From NCBI RefSeq assembly GCF_006569185.2, contig NZ_VIGC02000013.1, forward strand, positions 62,001 to 126,000: a stretch of 64,000 nt of DNA. The letters run 5' to 3'. The notes under the pieces were generated by a model, which had not been told where the DNA came from, did not search any database, and saw only the letters and a program-made list of their open reading frames with translations. Below are positions 36,960 through 50,100 of the stretch, in pieces. The position numbers were made by a program, and so were the translations under genes. The first letter of the stretch is position 1. Every line of letters begins with the position of its first letter. The DNA comes from Litorilinea aerophila (GTDB lineage: Bacteria > Chloroflexota > Anaerolineae > Caldilineales > Caldilineaceae).

Positions 36960-37760
36960 ATGGACAGAGGCAGGAAAGAGGCCCAGGGCCTGGCAACGGT
37001 GGACAAGGAGGCGCCAGGCATCGCCCCGGCACCGCCGGTCCTCATCCGGCTGGAAGGCCTGAGCAAGGAGTATCGGGAAGGGCGACAGAGCCGCACTGTG
37101 CTGGACGCCATCAGCCGGGAGTTCTACGCCGGCGAGTTCGTCTGCCTGTTGGGCAAGTCGGGCAGCGGCAAGAGCACCCTCCTCAACCTGATCGCCGGTA
37201 TCGACGCCCCCTCAGCCGGCCAGGTGACCATCCAGGCGCCCGAAGGGCCGGTGACCATCACCGCCCTGGATGAGGAGGCACGTACCCGCTTCCGCCGCCG
37301 CCATATCGGCATCGTCTTCCAGTTTTTCAACCTCATCCCCACCCTCACCGTGCTGGAAAACGTGATGCTGCCCCTGGAGCTGGGCGGCAACCGGGCCCAG
37401 GCCCGCTCCCGGGCCACGGCCTTGTTGGAGCGGGTGGGCCTGGGCGACCGCTTGAACACTTACCCGGACCGCCTCAGCGGCGGCGAGCAGCAGCGAGTGG
37501 CCATCGCCCGGGCCCTGGTCCATGATCCTCTCCTCATCCTGGCCGACGAGCCCACCGGCAACCTGGATGACGAGACAGGCGAGGTGGTGCTGGCGCTCCT
37601 GCTGGAGTTGACCCGGGACGCGGGCAAGACCCTCTTCATGGCGACCCACGCGGCCGAGGTGGCCCGCCGGGCCGACCGGGTGCTGCATCTGGTCCACGGC
37701 AAGCTGCGCAGCGATGGCAACTGGCAGGGCCGCCTGCCCGCCGACGGAGGCGCGCCATGA
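36960..37760 (+). CDS. ABC transporter ATP-binding protein, LolD/MacB type
   Basis: ABC ATPase of 266 aa. Walker A is [16 protein letters not shown] near residue 63, the Q-loop is [19 protein letters not shown], the signature is [15 protein letters not shown] near 175, Walker B is [14 protein letters not shown], and the switch His is in MATHAAEV. The LxxxEPTGNLD form and the [10 protein letters not shown]-loop place it in the LolD/MacB/FtsE group that works with FtsX-type permeases. The permease starts on a 4-base overlap. About 35 N-terminal residues precede the ABC fold. In a bacterium without clear lipoprotein sorting it may export a peptide or lipid, or drive a surface hydrolase. Confidence 0.92.
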   Translation: MDRGRKEAQGLATVDKEAPGIAPAPPVLIRLEGLSKEYREGRQSRTVLDAISREFYAGEFVCLLGKSGSGKSTLLNLIAGIDAPSAGQVTIQAPEGPVTITALDEEARTRFRRRHIGIVFQFFNLIPTLTVLENVMLPLELGGNRAQARSRATALLERVGLGDRLNTYPDRLSGGEQQRVAIARALVHDPLLILADEPTGNLDDETGEVVLALLLELTRDAGKTLFMATHAAEVARRADRVLHLVHGKLRSDGNWQGRLPADGGAP

Positions 37761-40357
37761 CGGATGCCCTCCGGGCCATCCTGCGCCTGGCCCGACGCCA
37801 TGTCCTGCGACGCCCTTTGCAGAGCCTCTTCTTCGTGGTGGGCGTGGCCATTGGCGTGGCCATGATCGTGGCCATCGACCTGGCCAACGGCTCTGCCCAG
37901 CGGGCCTTCAACCTGGGCACCGAGACGGTGACCGGCCGGGCCACCCACCAGATCCTGGGTGGGCCTGGCGGCCTGGACGAAGCCCTCTACGTGCGCCTGC
38001 GCCGGGAGCTGGGGGTGCGGGCCAGCGCGCCCGTGGTGGAGGAGTACGTGGTGGTGCCGGAGCTGGACGGACAGCCCATGCGCCTGCTGGGCGTGGATCC
38101 CTTTGCCGAGCCCCCTTTCCGCAGCTATCTCAACCCGGCAGAGGATACAGGCGGGCCACCGGATTTCCTGGCCGCCCTGATGGCCACGCCCAACACGGTC
38201 CTGCTCAGCCAGGCCGTGGCCGAACGGTATGGCCTCCAGCCCGGCGACGCGCTCACAGCCCAGGTGGGCACCCGCCAGGTCCGCCTGACCGTTGCCGGCC
38301 TTCTGGCCCCGTCGGACGACCTGAGCCGCCGCGCGCTGGAGACGGTGCTCATCGCCGACATCGCCACCGCCCAGGAGGTGCTGGGCCGGGTCGGCCGCCT
38401 GGACCGCATCGACCTGCTGGTGCCCGAGGGCGCCGCGGGGGAGGCGCTGTTGCGACGCATCGGGGAGGCGCTGCCGCCAGGCGCGTACGTTGAACCCAGC
38501 GCGGCCCGGGAGGGCACCGTGGGCGAGATGACCGCGGCCTTCCGCCTGAACCTGACCGCGCTCAGCCTGCTGGCCCTGGTGGTGGGGATGTTCCTCATCT
38601 ACAACACCGTGGCCTTCAGCGTGGTCCAGCGTCGGCCGGTCCTGGGGACGTTGCGCTCCCTGGGGATGACCCGGCGGGAGATCTACCTGCTCATCCTGGT
38701 GGAGGCGGCCCTGTTGGGGCTGGCCGGCACGGCCGCGGGCCTGGTTCTGGGAGTGGCCCTGGGGCGGGGCGCGGTCCAGCTGGTCACCCGCACCATCAAC
38801 GACCTCTTCTTCGTGGTCTCGGTGCAGGAGGTGGACATCCCGACTTTTACCCTGGTCAAGGGCGGGGTGATGGGCATGGTGGCGGCGCTGGTGGGAGCCA
38901 TGTTGCCCGCCTGGGAGGCCACCGGGGTGCCGCCGGCCGGCGCCTTTCAGCGCAGCCAGGTGGAGGAGCGGGCCCGTCGCACCCTGCCCTGGGCGACCCT
39001 GGCCGCACTGCTGCTGTTGGGGCTGGGGGCGGGGCTGCTCTGGCCCGATGGCAACCTGGTGGTGGCCTTTGTCGGCCTCTTTGCCGTCATCCTCGGCTGC
39101 GCCCTGCTCACCCCCGCCTTCCTGTGGGGGCTGCTGGGCGGCCTCCGGCGGCTGGTGGAGCCGTGGGCCGGGGTCATCACCCGCATGGCGCCCCGCTCCA
39201 TCCTCCGCTCCCTGAGCCGCACCGCGGTGGCCGTGGCGGCTCTGATGGTGGCCGTCAGCGTCATCATCGGCGTGGGCGTCATGATCGGGAGCTTCCGCAC
39301 CACGGTGGAGCTCTGGCTGGAGGACGTGCTCCAGGCGGACATCTTCGTGTCGCCCCCGTCCCTGCGGGCCAATCGGGTCTCCACGACCCTGGACGCCCAT
39401 GTTGTGACGCGGTTAGCCGAGTTTCCGGGCATCGCCGGGGTGGCCACTTCCCGGGGGGTAGACGTGGCGGCCTTTTTGGACCCCTCGCCCCAGGCCGTGG
39501 TCCAGGCTGGCGTACCGGTGCGGGTGGTGGCCCTGAGCCGGGATCTGGCCGGGGCAGGCCGCCGCTATCGGGAGGCAGTGGGGGATTGGCAGGAGACGTG
39601 GCAGGCGGTGGAGGCGGGGGGCGTGCTGGTGAACGAGCCCCTGTTTCACCGGCTGGGGCTGGGCGTGGGCGATGTCATCACCCTCCAGACCGACCGGGGG
39701 CGCCGGGGCTTTCCCATCGTGGGGGTGACGGTGGATTTCGACGTCAACCTGGTGGTCTTCATGGCCGATGGGGTCTACCGGCAGTGGTGGGATGACCCCT
39801 ATTTTTCCGCCGTGGCCCTGTTCGTGGCGCCCGGGGTGGATGTGGACGCCAAGGTGGCGGAGTTGCGGGGTGCCCTGGCCGCGGAGGGGACGGCCCTGCT
39901 GGTCCGCTCCAACCGGGGGACGAGGGAGAACGCGCTGGAGATCTTCGACCGCACCTTCTCCATCACCGTGGCGCTGCAGCTCCTGGCCACCCTGGTGGCC
40001 TTCATCGGCATCCTGAGCACCCTGATGAGCCTGCAGCTGGAGCGCAGCCGGGAGATCGGGGTGCTGCGGGCCACGGGCATGACCCGACGCCAGCTCTGGC
40101 GTCTCTCCCTGTTGGAGACGGGTCTTCTGGGGGCCAGCGCCGGGCTGCTGGCCCTGCCCACCGGCCTCTTGCTGGCGGCCATTCTCATCTACATCATCAA
40201 CGTGCGCTCCTTTGGCTGGACCCTGGCCATGCAAGTGCAGCCCTGGGAGCTGGTTCGGGCTTTGGGGGTGGCCCTGGTGGCCGCGCTCCTGGCCGGGCTC
40301 TACCCTGCCTGGCGGATGGGGCAGGCCCGGCCGGCGGAGGCGCTGCGTTCCGAGTAG
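37757..40357 (+). CDS. FtsX/MacB-family ABC permease, duplicated
   Basis: Permease of 866 aa with two FtsX-type halves. A first helix near residues 22-42 ([18 protein letters not shown]) is followed by an extracytoplasmic MacB-like domain (about 45-245). Three helices come next (about 258-390, [17 protein letters not shown] and onward). The second half repeats this with a helix near 495 ([18 protein letters not shown]), another outer domain (about 510-735), and three C-terminal helices from about 743. The family moves substrates by mechanotransmission rather than through a classic channel. It overlaps the ATPase gene by four bases and surely forms one complex with it. Substrate unknown. Confidence 0.9.
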   Translation: MTDALRAILRLARRHVLRRPLQSLFFVVGVAIGVAMIVAIDLANGSAQRAFNLGTETVTGRATHQILGGPGGLDEALYVRLRRELGVRASAPVVEEYVVVPELDGQPMRLLGVDPFAEPPFRSYLNPAEDTGGPPDFLAALMATPNTVLLSQAVAERYGLQPGDALTAQVGTRQVRLTVAGLLAPSDDLSRRALETVLIADIATAQEVLGRVGRLDRIDLLVPEGAAGEALLRRIGEALPPGAYVEPSAAREGTVGEMTAAFRLNLTALSLLALVVGMFLIYNTVAFSVVQRRPVLGTLRSLGMTRREIYLLILVEAALLGLAGTAAGLVLGVALGRGAVQLVTRTINDLFFVVSVQEVDIPTFTLVKGGVMGMVAALVGAMLPAWEATGVPPAGAFQRSQVEERARRTLPWATLAALLLLGLGAGLLWPDGNLVVAFVGLFAVILGCALLTPAFLWGLLGGLRRLVEPWAGVITRMAPRSILRSLSRTAVAVAALMVAVSVIIGVGVMIGSFRTTVELWLEDVLQADIFVSPPSLRANRVSTTLDAHVVTRLAEFPGIAGVATSRGVDVAAFLDPSPQAVVQAGVPVRVVALSRDLAGAGRRYREAVGDWQETWQAVEAGGVLVNEPLFHRLGLGVGDVITLQTDRGRRGFPIVGVTVDFDVNLVVFMADGVYRQWWDDPYFSAVALFVAPGVDVDAKVAELRGALAAEGTALLVRSNRGTRENALEIFDRTFSITVALQLLATLVAFIGILSTLMSLQLERSREIGVLRATGMTRRQLWRLSLLETGLLGASAGLLALPTGLLLAAILIYIINVRSFGWTLAMQVQPWELVRALGVALVAALLAGLYPAWRMGQARPAEALRSE

Positions 40358-40382
40358 CCTGAGCGTACTGTTCCTATTCTGC

Positions 40383-42395
<2,013 letters not shown>

Positions 42396-42676
42396 AAGAG
42401 TCTCCTCAAACCATTCGCTTTCTCTTTTATTTGGGTAGGGCATCTTTCACCGGATTTTCCAGCTAAGGGGGAGCCCGGCCCCAGGTGGCCGGATGAACGC
42501 TCCACAACAACAGACTCCCCTGGTCGGACGTTTCCACGGGCCTGGGGAAACGTCGCCCGGCCAGGCGCAGCGGCGACGACGAGCCCATGACAGACCGCCG
42601 TACCATCACCAATCATAACACAAACCCGGGGGAATGGGACAGGTCCGCCCGCGGGGCCGCGAGGTACCTGCGAGTA
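42396..42676. other. upstream gap of the NYN gene
   Basis: No gene. GACGTTTCC (42527-42535) and GGAAACGTC (42546-42554) make a 9 bp inverted repeat 130-160 bases upstream of the NYN start, a possible operator for that minus-strand gene. The rest of the gap to dnaK holds the element at 42677-42826. Confidence 0.4.
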
Positions 42677-42826
42677 AATCCCGGCAAAATTCGCCGAGGG
42701 GGCCTTCGGCCCGCGGCTTCGCCGATCGGGCCTCTGGCCCGCGGCTTAGCCGATCGTATCCACCAGAGGGAGCGCGCCCAGAGGGCACCCGGAATTTCTG
42801 CCGTGGTATTTACGCCAGACTGTACT
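42677..42826 (+). promoter_or_regulatory. hairpin-promoter element, copy B, with a 56 bp insertion
   Basis: Same family as 14160-14254. The left part AATCCCGGCAAAATTCGCCGA lacks one G of the arm; the right arm GAATTTCTGCCG is at 42792-42803. The tail after it (TGGTATTTACGCC, AGACT, GTACT) ends at 42826 and shares 33 of 35 bases with copy A. The loop is enlarged by two tandem 28-base units (42700-42727 and 42728-42755), each ending GCCGATC. It lies 254 bases upstream of dnaK. CTAGACTGTAC at 42924-42934 repeats the core AGACTGTAC. Confidence 0.6.
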
Positions 42827-42865
42827 GGGCAGCACAGAGGGTGGTGGATTCAAAACAGGGGGCGT

Positions 42866-42894
42866 TTGGAAAAATTCATACACTTCGCTAATGT
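42866..42894 (+). promoter_or_regulatory. possible dnaK promoter
   Basis: TTGGAA (42866-42871), 17-base spacer, TAATGT (42889-42894), about 190 bases upstream of dnaK. The match to sigma-70 consensus is only moderate. No CIRCE dyad is present, so HrcA control is not supported. Confidence 0.3.
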
Positions 42895-43080
42895 TTGCCA
42901 TATGTCTTACTTACATCTTTCGTCTAGACTGTACCATAGTGAAACAACGCATGCGCCAGGCAGCACAGGAGGGCATGTCCGACCGGGAAGACTCCTGGCG
43001 GAGATGGCAGAAACTGGATGCCGGGGCGTCTGTGACAACAGCAATGAATGAGACGATTATCTGAGGAGGATAGAACGACC

Positions 43081-44979
<1,899 letters not shown>

Positions 44980-45041
44980 ACCCACGTCGACCCCCACGCC
45001 AACACGGCCACCCCAGATGAAGAATGGGGAATGAACGAAAG

Positions 45042-45072
45042 AACGGGCGGAGCTGCAGCTCCGCCCGTTTCC
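45042..45072 (+). terminator. perfect 14 bp hairpin between dnaK and grpE
   Basis: AACGGGCGGAGCTG (45042-45055) is followed directly by its exact reverse complement CAGCTCCGCCCGTT (45056-45069), then TCCTTG. It is a strong stem with a short T-rich end, so it may be a leaky terminator or an mRNA-stabilising structure. Confidence 0.65.
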
Positions 45073-45187
45073 TTGAAGAGGGGGACATACGATGCCATTC
45101 AGGTATGAAGATCCCTTTCGCCGCCTGCCGGCCCGCCGAAGTGGCCTGACAGGCCCCATGGCGAGGGGATATCGAGGAGGTGAAACC

Positions 45188-45844
45188 GTGCCAACCCTGG
45201 AGGATTACCGGGCACTGGCCCAGGCCTATCAGGAACTACAGGCCCGTTTCGAGCAACAGGCCAGGGAACTGGCCGAGCTGCGCCGGGAGCTGGAGATCAA
45301 GAACGAGGCCCTGCAGCGCCAGAGTGCCGACCTGAAATCCCTGGAGGCTGAGCTGGCCTGGACCAAAGCGGCCCTCCAGCAGGCCACCGAACAGGCCGAC
45401 AAGGCGGCTGAAAGCAGCGGCGAGAACTGGCAAGAGCGCTACCTGCGCCTCCAGGCCGAGCTGGATAACCTGCGCAAACGGCTGGAGCAGCGCTCCGCCG
45501 CAGAGACCCGAGAGGCGCGCCAGCGCATCTTGCGGGACATGCTGCCCCTGGCCGACCACCTGGACCTGGCCCTGGCCCATGCACCGGAACATGCCGAGGG
45601 CACAGGCAAAGAATTTATTCGCAATATTGAAGCCGTTCGCCAGGCATTTTTGGAAACCTTGAAACGCTACGGCGTGGAGCGGATCCAGGCCGAGGGGCAG
45701 CCCTTTGACCCCCACATCCACGAGGCTGTGGGGGAGGTGGATGACCCGAATGTGCCGGCTGGCCATGTGGCCCGGGTGATCCAGGCAGGCTACCAGGAGA
45801 ACGGCCAGCTCCTGCGCCCGGCTCGGGTGCTGGTGAGCCGCTAG
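45188..45844 (+). CDS. grpE: nucleotide exchange factor GrpE
   Basis: GrpE of 218 aa, the nucleotide exchange factor for DnaK. The N-terminal half is a long coiled coil (about residues 10-85, YQELQARFEQQARELAELRR and onward). The middle has the family block NWQERYLRLQAELDNLRKR, and the C-terminal beta domain ends HEAVGEVDDPNVPAGHVA, then VIQAGYQENGQLLRPARVLV. I choose the GTG at 45188 because a perfect AGGAGGTGA sits 6 bases upstream. ATG 45092 (with AGAGGGGG upstream) would add 32 residues and is a real alternative. dnaJ follows after 123 bases. Confidence 0.93.
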   Translation: MPTLEDYRALAQAYQELQARFEQQARELAELRRELEIKNEALQRQSADLKSLEAELAWTKAALQQATEQADKAAESSGENWQERYLRLQAELDNLRKRLEQRSAAETREARQRILRDMLPLADHLDLALAHAPEHAEGTGKEFIRNIEAVRQAFLETLKRYGVERIQAEGQPFDPHIHEAVGEVDDPNVPAGHVARVIQAGYQENGQLLRPARVLVSR

Positions 45845-45967
45845 ACAACACGGCAGTGCAACCGGTTGTTGAAAGCCGTTGTCAAACGGCGGGCTCCATG
45901 TTAATCTTGATCCTGGAGACAGCCAAAAACCTGACCGATCCCTGGTGGGCGCGGAAGCGAGGTGACT

Positions 45968-46936
45968 ATGGATTATAAAGACTACTACCAGATCCTGGGC
46001 GTTCCCAGGAATGCAACCGATAAAGAGATCAAAAAGGCCTTTCGCCAACTGGCCCAGAAGTACCACCCGGATAAAAACCCGGGCAACAAAGAGGCCGAGC
46101 AGAAGTTCAAGGAAATCAACGAGGCCTACACGGTGCTGTCGGACCCGGAGAAGCGCAAGAAGTACGACCGCTTCGGTGCCCAGTGGGAGCAGTACGAGCG
46201 GGCCGGCGGCCGCCCCGAGGACTTCGACTGGAGCGCCTGGACGGGCGGCGGCCCTCGCGGCAGCTACACCACCCGCACGGTCACGCCGGAAGAGTTCGAG
46301 CAGATGTTCGGCGGCATGGGCGGCTTCTCCAGCTTCTTCGATGCCCTCTTCGGCAGCGGCATGGGGGGCATGGGCGGCCGCCCAGGCGGTTCCTTCCGCC
46401 AGAGCCGGGGGCGCCCCGGCGTGGACTTCGGCGTCCACGAGCGGACCGCCGCGCCGCCCCGCACGGAAGTGCCCGTGGACATCACCCTGGAAGAGGCCTT
46501 CCACGGCACCACCCGAACCCTCCAGAGCGAGGATGGGACCCGCCTGGAGGTGAACATCCCCCGGGGGGTGAAGACCGGTTCCCGGGTCCGGGCCCGGGGC
46601 AGCCAGGGCGACATCTACCTGAAGATCAACGTCCTGCCCCATGAACGCTTCACCCGGGAAGGGGATGACCTGCGGGTGCGGGTCCCTGTGGACCTCTACA
46701 CCGCCGTCCTGGGCGGCGAGGTTCAGGTCCCGACCCTGGAGCGGCCCGTGGTGCTGACCATCCCCCCCGGCACCCAGAACGGCAAGACGTTCCGGCTGCG
46801 GGGGCTGGGCATGCCCAACCTGCGCCAGCCCGACAAGCGGGGCGACCTCTACGCGGTGGTGGAGGTGACCCTGCCCACCAACCTGAGCGAGAAGGAGCGC
46901 AGCCTGTTCGAGGAGCTGCGCAAGTTGCGCCGCTGA
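45968..46936 (+). CDS. dnaJ: DnaJ/CbpA-type co-chaperone without zinc domain
   Basis: Type II (CbpA-like) Hsp40 of 322 aa. The J-domain is at residues 1-70 with the HPD motif in [12 protein letters not shown] Gly/Phe-rich region follows (about 95-140, [16 protein letters not shown]). The two C-terminal substrate domains begin near 160 ([16 protein letters not shown]) and end in a dimerisation segment. There is no CxxCxGxG zinc finger, unlike classical DnaJ. It delivers clients to DnaK and stimulates its ATPase. The ATG at 45968 has GAGGTGA just upstream; GTG 45962 is an alternative. A strong terminator follows at 47117. Confidence 0.92.
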   Translation: MDYKDYYQILGVPRNATDKEIKKAFRQLAQKYHPDKNPGNKEAEQKFKEINEAYTVLSDPEKRKKYDRFGAQWEQYERAGGRPEDFDWSAWTGGGPRGSYTTRTVTPEEFEQMFGGMGGFSSFFDALFGSGMGGMGGRPGGSFRQSRGRPGVDFGVHERTAAPPRTEVPVDITLEEAFHGTTRTLQSEDGTRLEVNIPRGVKTGSRVRARGSQGDIYLKINVLPHERFTREGDDLRVRVPVDLYTAVLGGEVQVPTLERPVVLTIPPGTQNGKTFRLRGLGMPNLRQPDKRGDLYAVVEVTLPTNLSEKERSLFEELRKLRR

Positions 46937-46961
46937 CCGGCTCCTACCGAATGGGGTTCCT

Positions 46962-46990
46962 GTAGGGGCGGGCCGCTGTGTCCGTCCGGG
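46962..46990. repeat. GTAGG hairpin repeat unit
   Basis: GTAGGGGCGGGCCGCTGTGT then CCGTCC: one member of the GTAGG hairpin family, lying 26 bases after dnaJ. Confidence 0.5.
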
Positions 46991-47116
46991 ACAGGTCCAG
47001 ATGGAGGGACGTAACGGGCCTCCCCCCATGGCGGCCCCACCAAATGGGGGCCCCGGGCCTGCCCAGGCTTTCCTGGAGCCAGGGTCCAACAGCATCGACC
47101 AGATCGGGAGAATGTG

Positions 47117-47150
47117 AAGAGCGCCGCCCCACAGGGCGGCGCTCTTTTTT
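47117..47150 (+). terminator. intrinsic terminator after dnaJ
   Basis: AAGAGCGCCGCCC (47117-47129), loop CACA, GGGCGGCGCTCTT (47134-47146), then a continuing T-run to 47150. A 13 bp stem, strong for the plus strand. It may also serve the minus-strand peptidase gene that ends at 47175, but less well. Confidence 0.9.
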
Positions 47151-47174
47151 ACCTTGCCATCTCCTGACCGGCGG

Positions 47175-50100
47175 TCAGTCCATGGTCTTGTAGGCCGCGT
47201 TGACGAAGAGCCGGCGACCGTCCTCGGTCATGGTCTTGGGCCCGTCGTCGAAGCCCCACAACATCCACCAGCTGCTCTCCATCACCACGTTGCCGTAGCG
47301 CTGGTCGAAGTCGTTGAGGCCGTAGGCCTGCACCGACGTCTGCTCCCGGTTCAGCAGGATATCCACCCGGTTGCTCTCCTCCTGGTAGAGCTGCAGGGTC
47401 TTGATATCCTGCAGGTTGAACTCGAAGGAGTAGTCCCAGATGGGGTCGCTGTACTGGTCGACCAGGATGGAGGTGCCGTTGCTGTGGACGCCGTTGGGCC
47501 AGCCGATGGCCAGCTTCAGCCGACCGAAGAAGGCGTAGCCCCCCTCACCCAGCCCCAGCACCGGCCGTTCGTTGCGGACAATGGTGTCGAAGGCATCGTC
47601 CGTTCCCCACTGATCCAGGTAGCCGGTGTCCGGGCCGACGATGACCAGGTTGTAGTTCTGGATGTCGCTGGCCGGCACCTGGTTCACATGGACCAGATCC
47701 ACGCCGATGCCGTTCTCCTGCAGCAGGGTGCGATACGCCATGCCCACCTGCTCTCCAGCCTGGCTGCGGTAGACGTAGAGGGCCCGGGGGCTCAGGTTGA
47801 AGCTGGTGTTCTCGTAGAGCTCGAAGGGGGCGCCGCCGGCTTCACCCTTGGCCACCCCGCGCACGGCGTAGGCGCCGGCTTCGTGGCCGTCGGTGAAGTA
47901 GTTGGCGTAGATGCCGTCATCCGCCTCGCCGTCGCCATGCTGGCCGTCGTCGTAGAGGTCCAGCATCACTGCCTGGCCGTACTGATGGACCGGGAAGACC
48001 TTGACCGCCACGCCCTGGCCGGGCAGGGGCTTCTCACCGGAGCTCAGGAAGCCGATGATGTGTACCGGCCGTCCCATGACCCGCTCCCGCTGGGGGGTGC
48101 CCACCAGGAGCTGGAACTGCACCGATGTCCTGGCCGAGGCCCACACCACGAACTCGTTTTCCGGACCCGTCTCGTAGTACTCCACCACGATCAGCCAGCT
48201 GCCCGGCTCCGGATGCTCGATGATGCAGGTCTCGTGGGTGGCGTCGCTGCGGCAGAAGGGGTTGCTCTTGGGGTCGAAGCGATACTCCTTGCCGCTGGGG
48301 TCAACGAGCACCAGCCGGAGCTGATGGCCGGCGATGGACCAGTTCACGGCCACGGTCAGCCGCTCCAGCCCCTCGGGCACCTCCACCTGCCAGCGGGAGA
48401 CACCGGCCTGGGGATCGGCCATGCCCGTGGCCTGGAAGAGGCGGTTCTCGCCCAGGATCTCCTCGGCGATCTGTTTGTAGACGTCGCCCAGACGGTTGTC
48501 CAGGGTAGTGGGCCAGGCGTCGATGCCGGTGCTGATGCTGGCGACCGCGGCTGCCCCCAGGTCGGCTGCGGTCATGCCGTCCTCGGTCACCGAGTAGGAT
48601 TCACCGCCGTTGTCGTCGGCGATCTCTGCCAGCAGCTCATGGTGTCCGGCGCTGGCCGGCCCCACGGCCACGGTGTGGACGATGGTGTCGGAGGGCTCGA
48701 TGACGCCCTTGACTGCGGGGGTGTCGTAGTAGGGTGTCACGTTCTCCAGGCCGTCCGAGAGGAGGACGATGACATCAGCCTCGCTGAAGTCCGCCGGCGG
48801 GGCGGTCACCTGGTTCTGGCCTTCCAGCAGGCCCTTGCCGATGGCGGTCATGTTGGTGGGCACGAAGGCGTTGATGGCTGCCTTGGCTGCGTTCAGCTCG
48901 GGTGTGGTGGGGTCGGCGCTGACCTCGGTGATGGGGTAGGTGGTGGCGGCGTTGGTGCTGAAGCCGACCACGGCCACCCGGTCACCCACCAGGGATTGGT
49001 CCACGAAGAGGCGGGCCGCGTTCTGGGCGGCGGCCATCTTGTCATACTCGGACATGCTGCCCGAATGGTCCAGGACGATGGCCCGGTCGGTCACCTCTCG
49101 GCTGGTGAAGAGCACCGCCTTGGTCTCGCTGTCCTGGCCGTGGCCCAGCCAGCGGACCGTCAGGTCATATTTGTTGCCGGCGGCGTAGATGCCGGCCTGG
49201 GGCCGCACGTTCAGCCAGAACTGGTCGCCCACGGGCATGCCGCTGATGATGGTGGCGCTGTGGCCGTCGATCTCCACCTGGAAGTCGCCTGCGGAGGCGT
49301 CGGCCAGGGAGCTGGCCGGATCCGCCGCGTAGGGCTGGGTGGCTTCCAGCACCACCAGGAAGATATTGGGATTGGCCGGGTCACCGGCTTCGGCCACGTC
49401 GCCCGTTTGGGGAGAGACGATGTTCAGCTGGCGGAAGTCGCCGACCAGGCTGTACTTCTGGGGGTTGCCGTTGGGCAGGGAGGAGGCGGTCACCCGGATG
49501 GTCCAGGTGCCGGCCATGGGGTTCTCCACCACCACCTGTTCCACGTTGTCCCGGTTGTTGACACCCCGGACTGCGTCTTCCAGGTCGTCGGCGTCGATGG
49601 GATCCAGGGCGCCGTTGCCCGGCGAGTTGGTGATGGGCAGCGGGTCCAGCACCCAGGGGCGATGGAGGGTGTTGTCGGGCGCCACCAGCACCAGGTCCAG
49701 GTTGTTGACCAGCTTGGGGCTGGTCTCGGCGGTGAGGGTGCTGCCGGGCTCGTCGTCCCAGGCCAGGGTGAAGCGCAGCTCGGACTGGCCGGCCGTCACC
49801 TGGATGGTGTACTCGTCCTGGGTGTTGGCCGGGGAGACCTGGTCCTCGATGAAGGCCTTGGCCCGGATGGCCTGGACTGCGGCCTGGGCGTTGACCAGAC
49901 CGTAGCCTGTGGCCCAGTCCGGCCCTTCGCCGTAGGTATAGGGGCAGTCGCAGTCTGGATCGTTGAAGGGGGTGGTCCCGCTCAGGTCGGTGGCGGTGTT
50001 GACCAACAGGGCCTTGATGGTGCTGGGCAGGGGCATGAAGGTGGGGCCGAAGGTGTAGCGGATCTGCTCGAACATCAGCGCCACCACGCCGGCCACGGCA

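Noticed and set aside
42396-43080. CIRCE operator upstream of dnaK
   Set aside because: TTAGCACTC-N9-GAGTGCTAA is not present here or upstream of clpB or hsp20.
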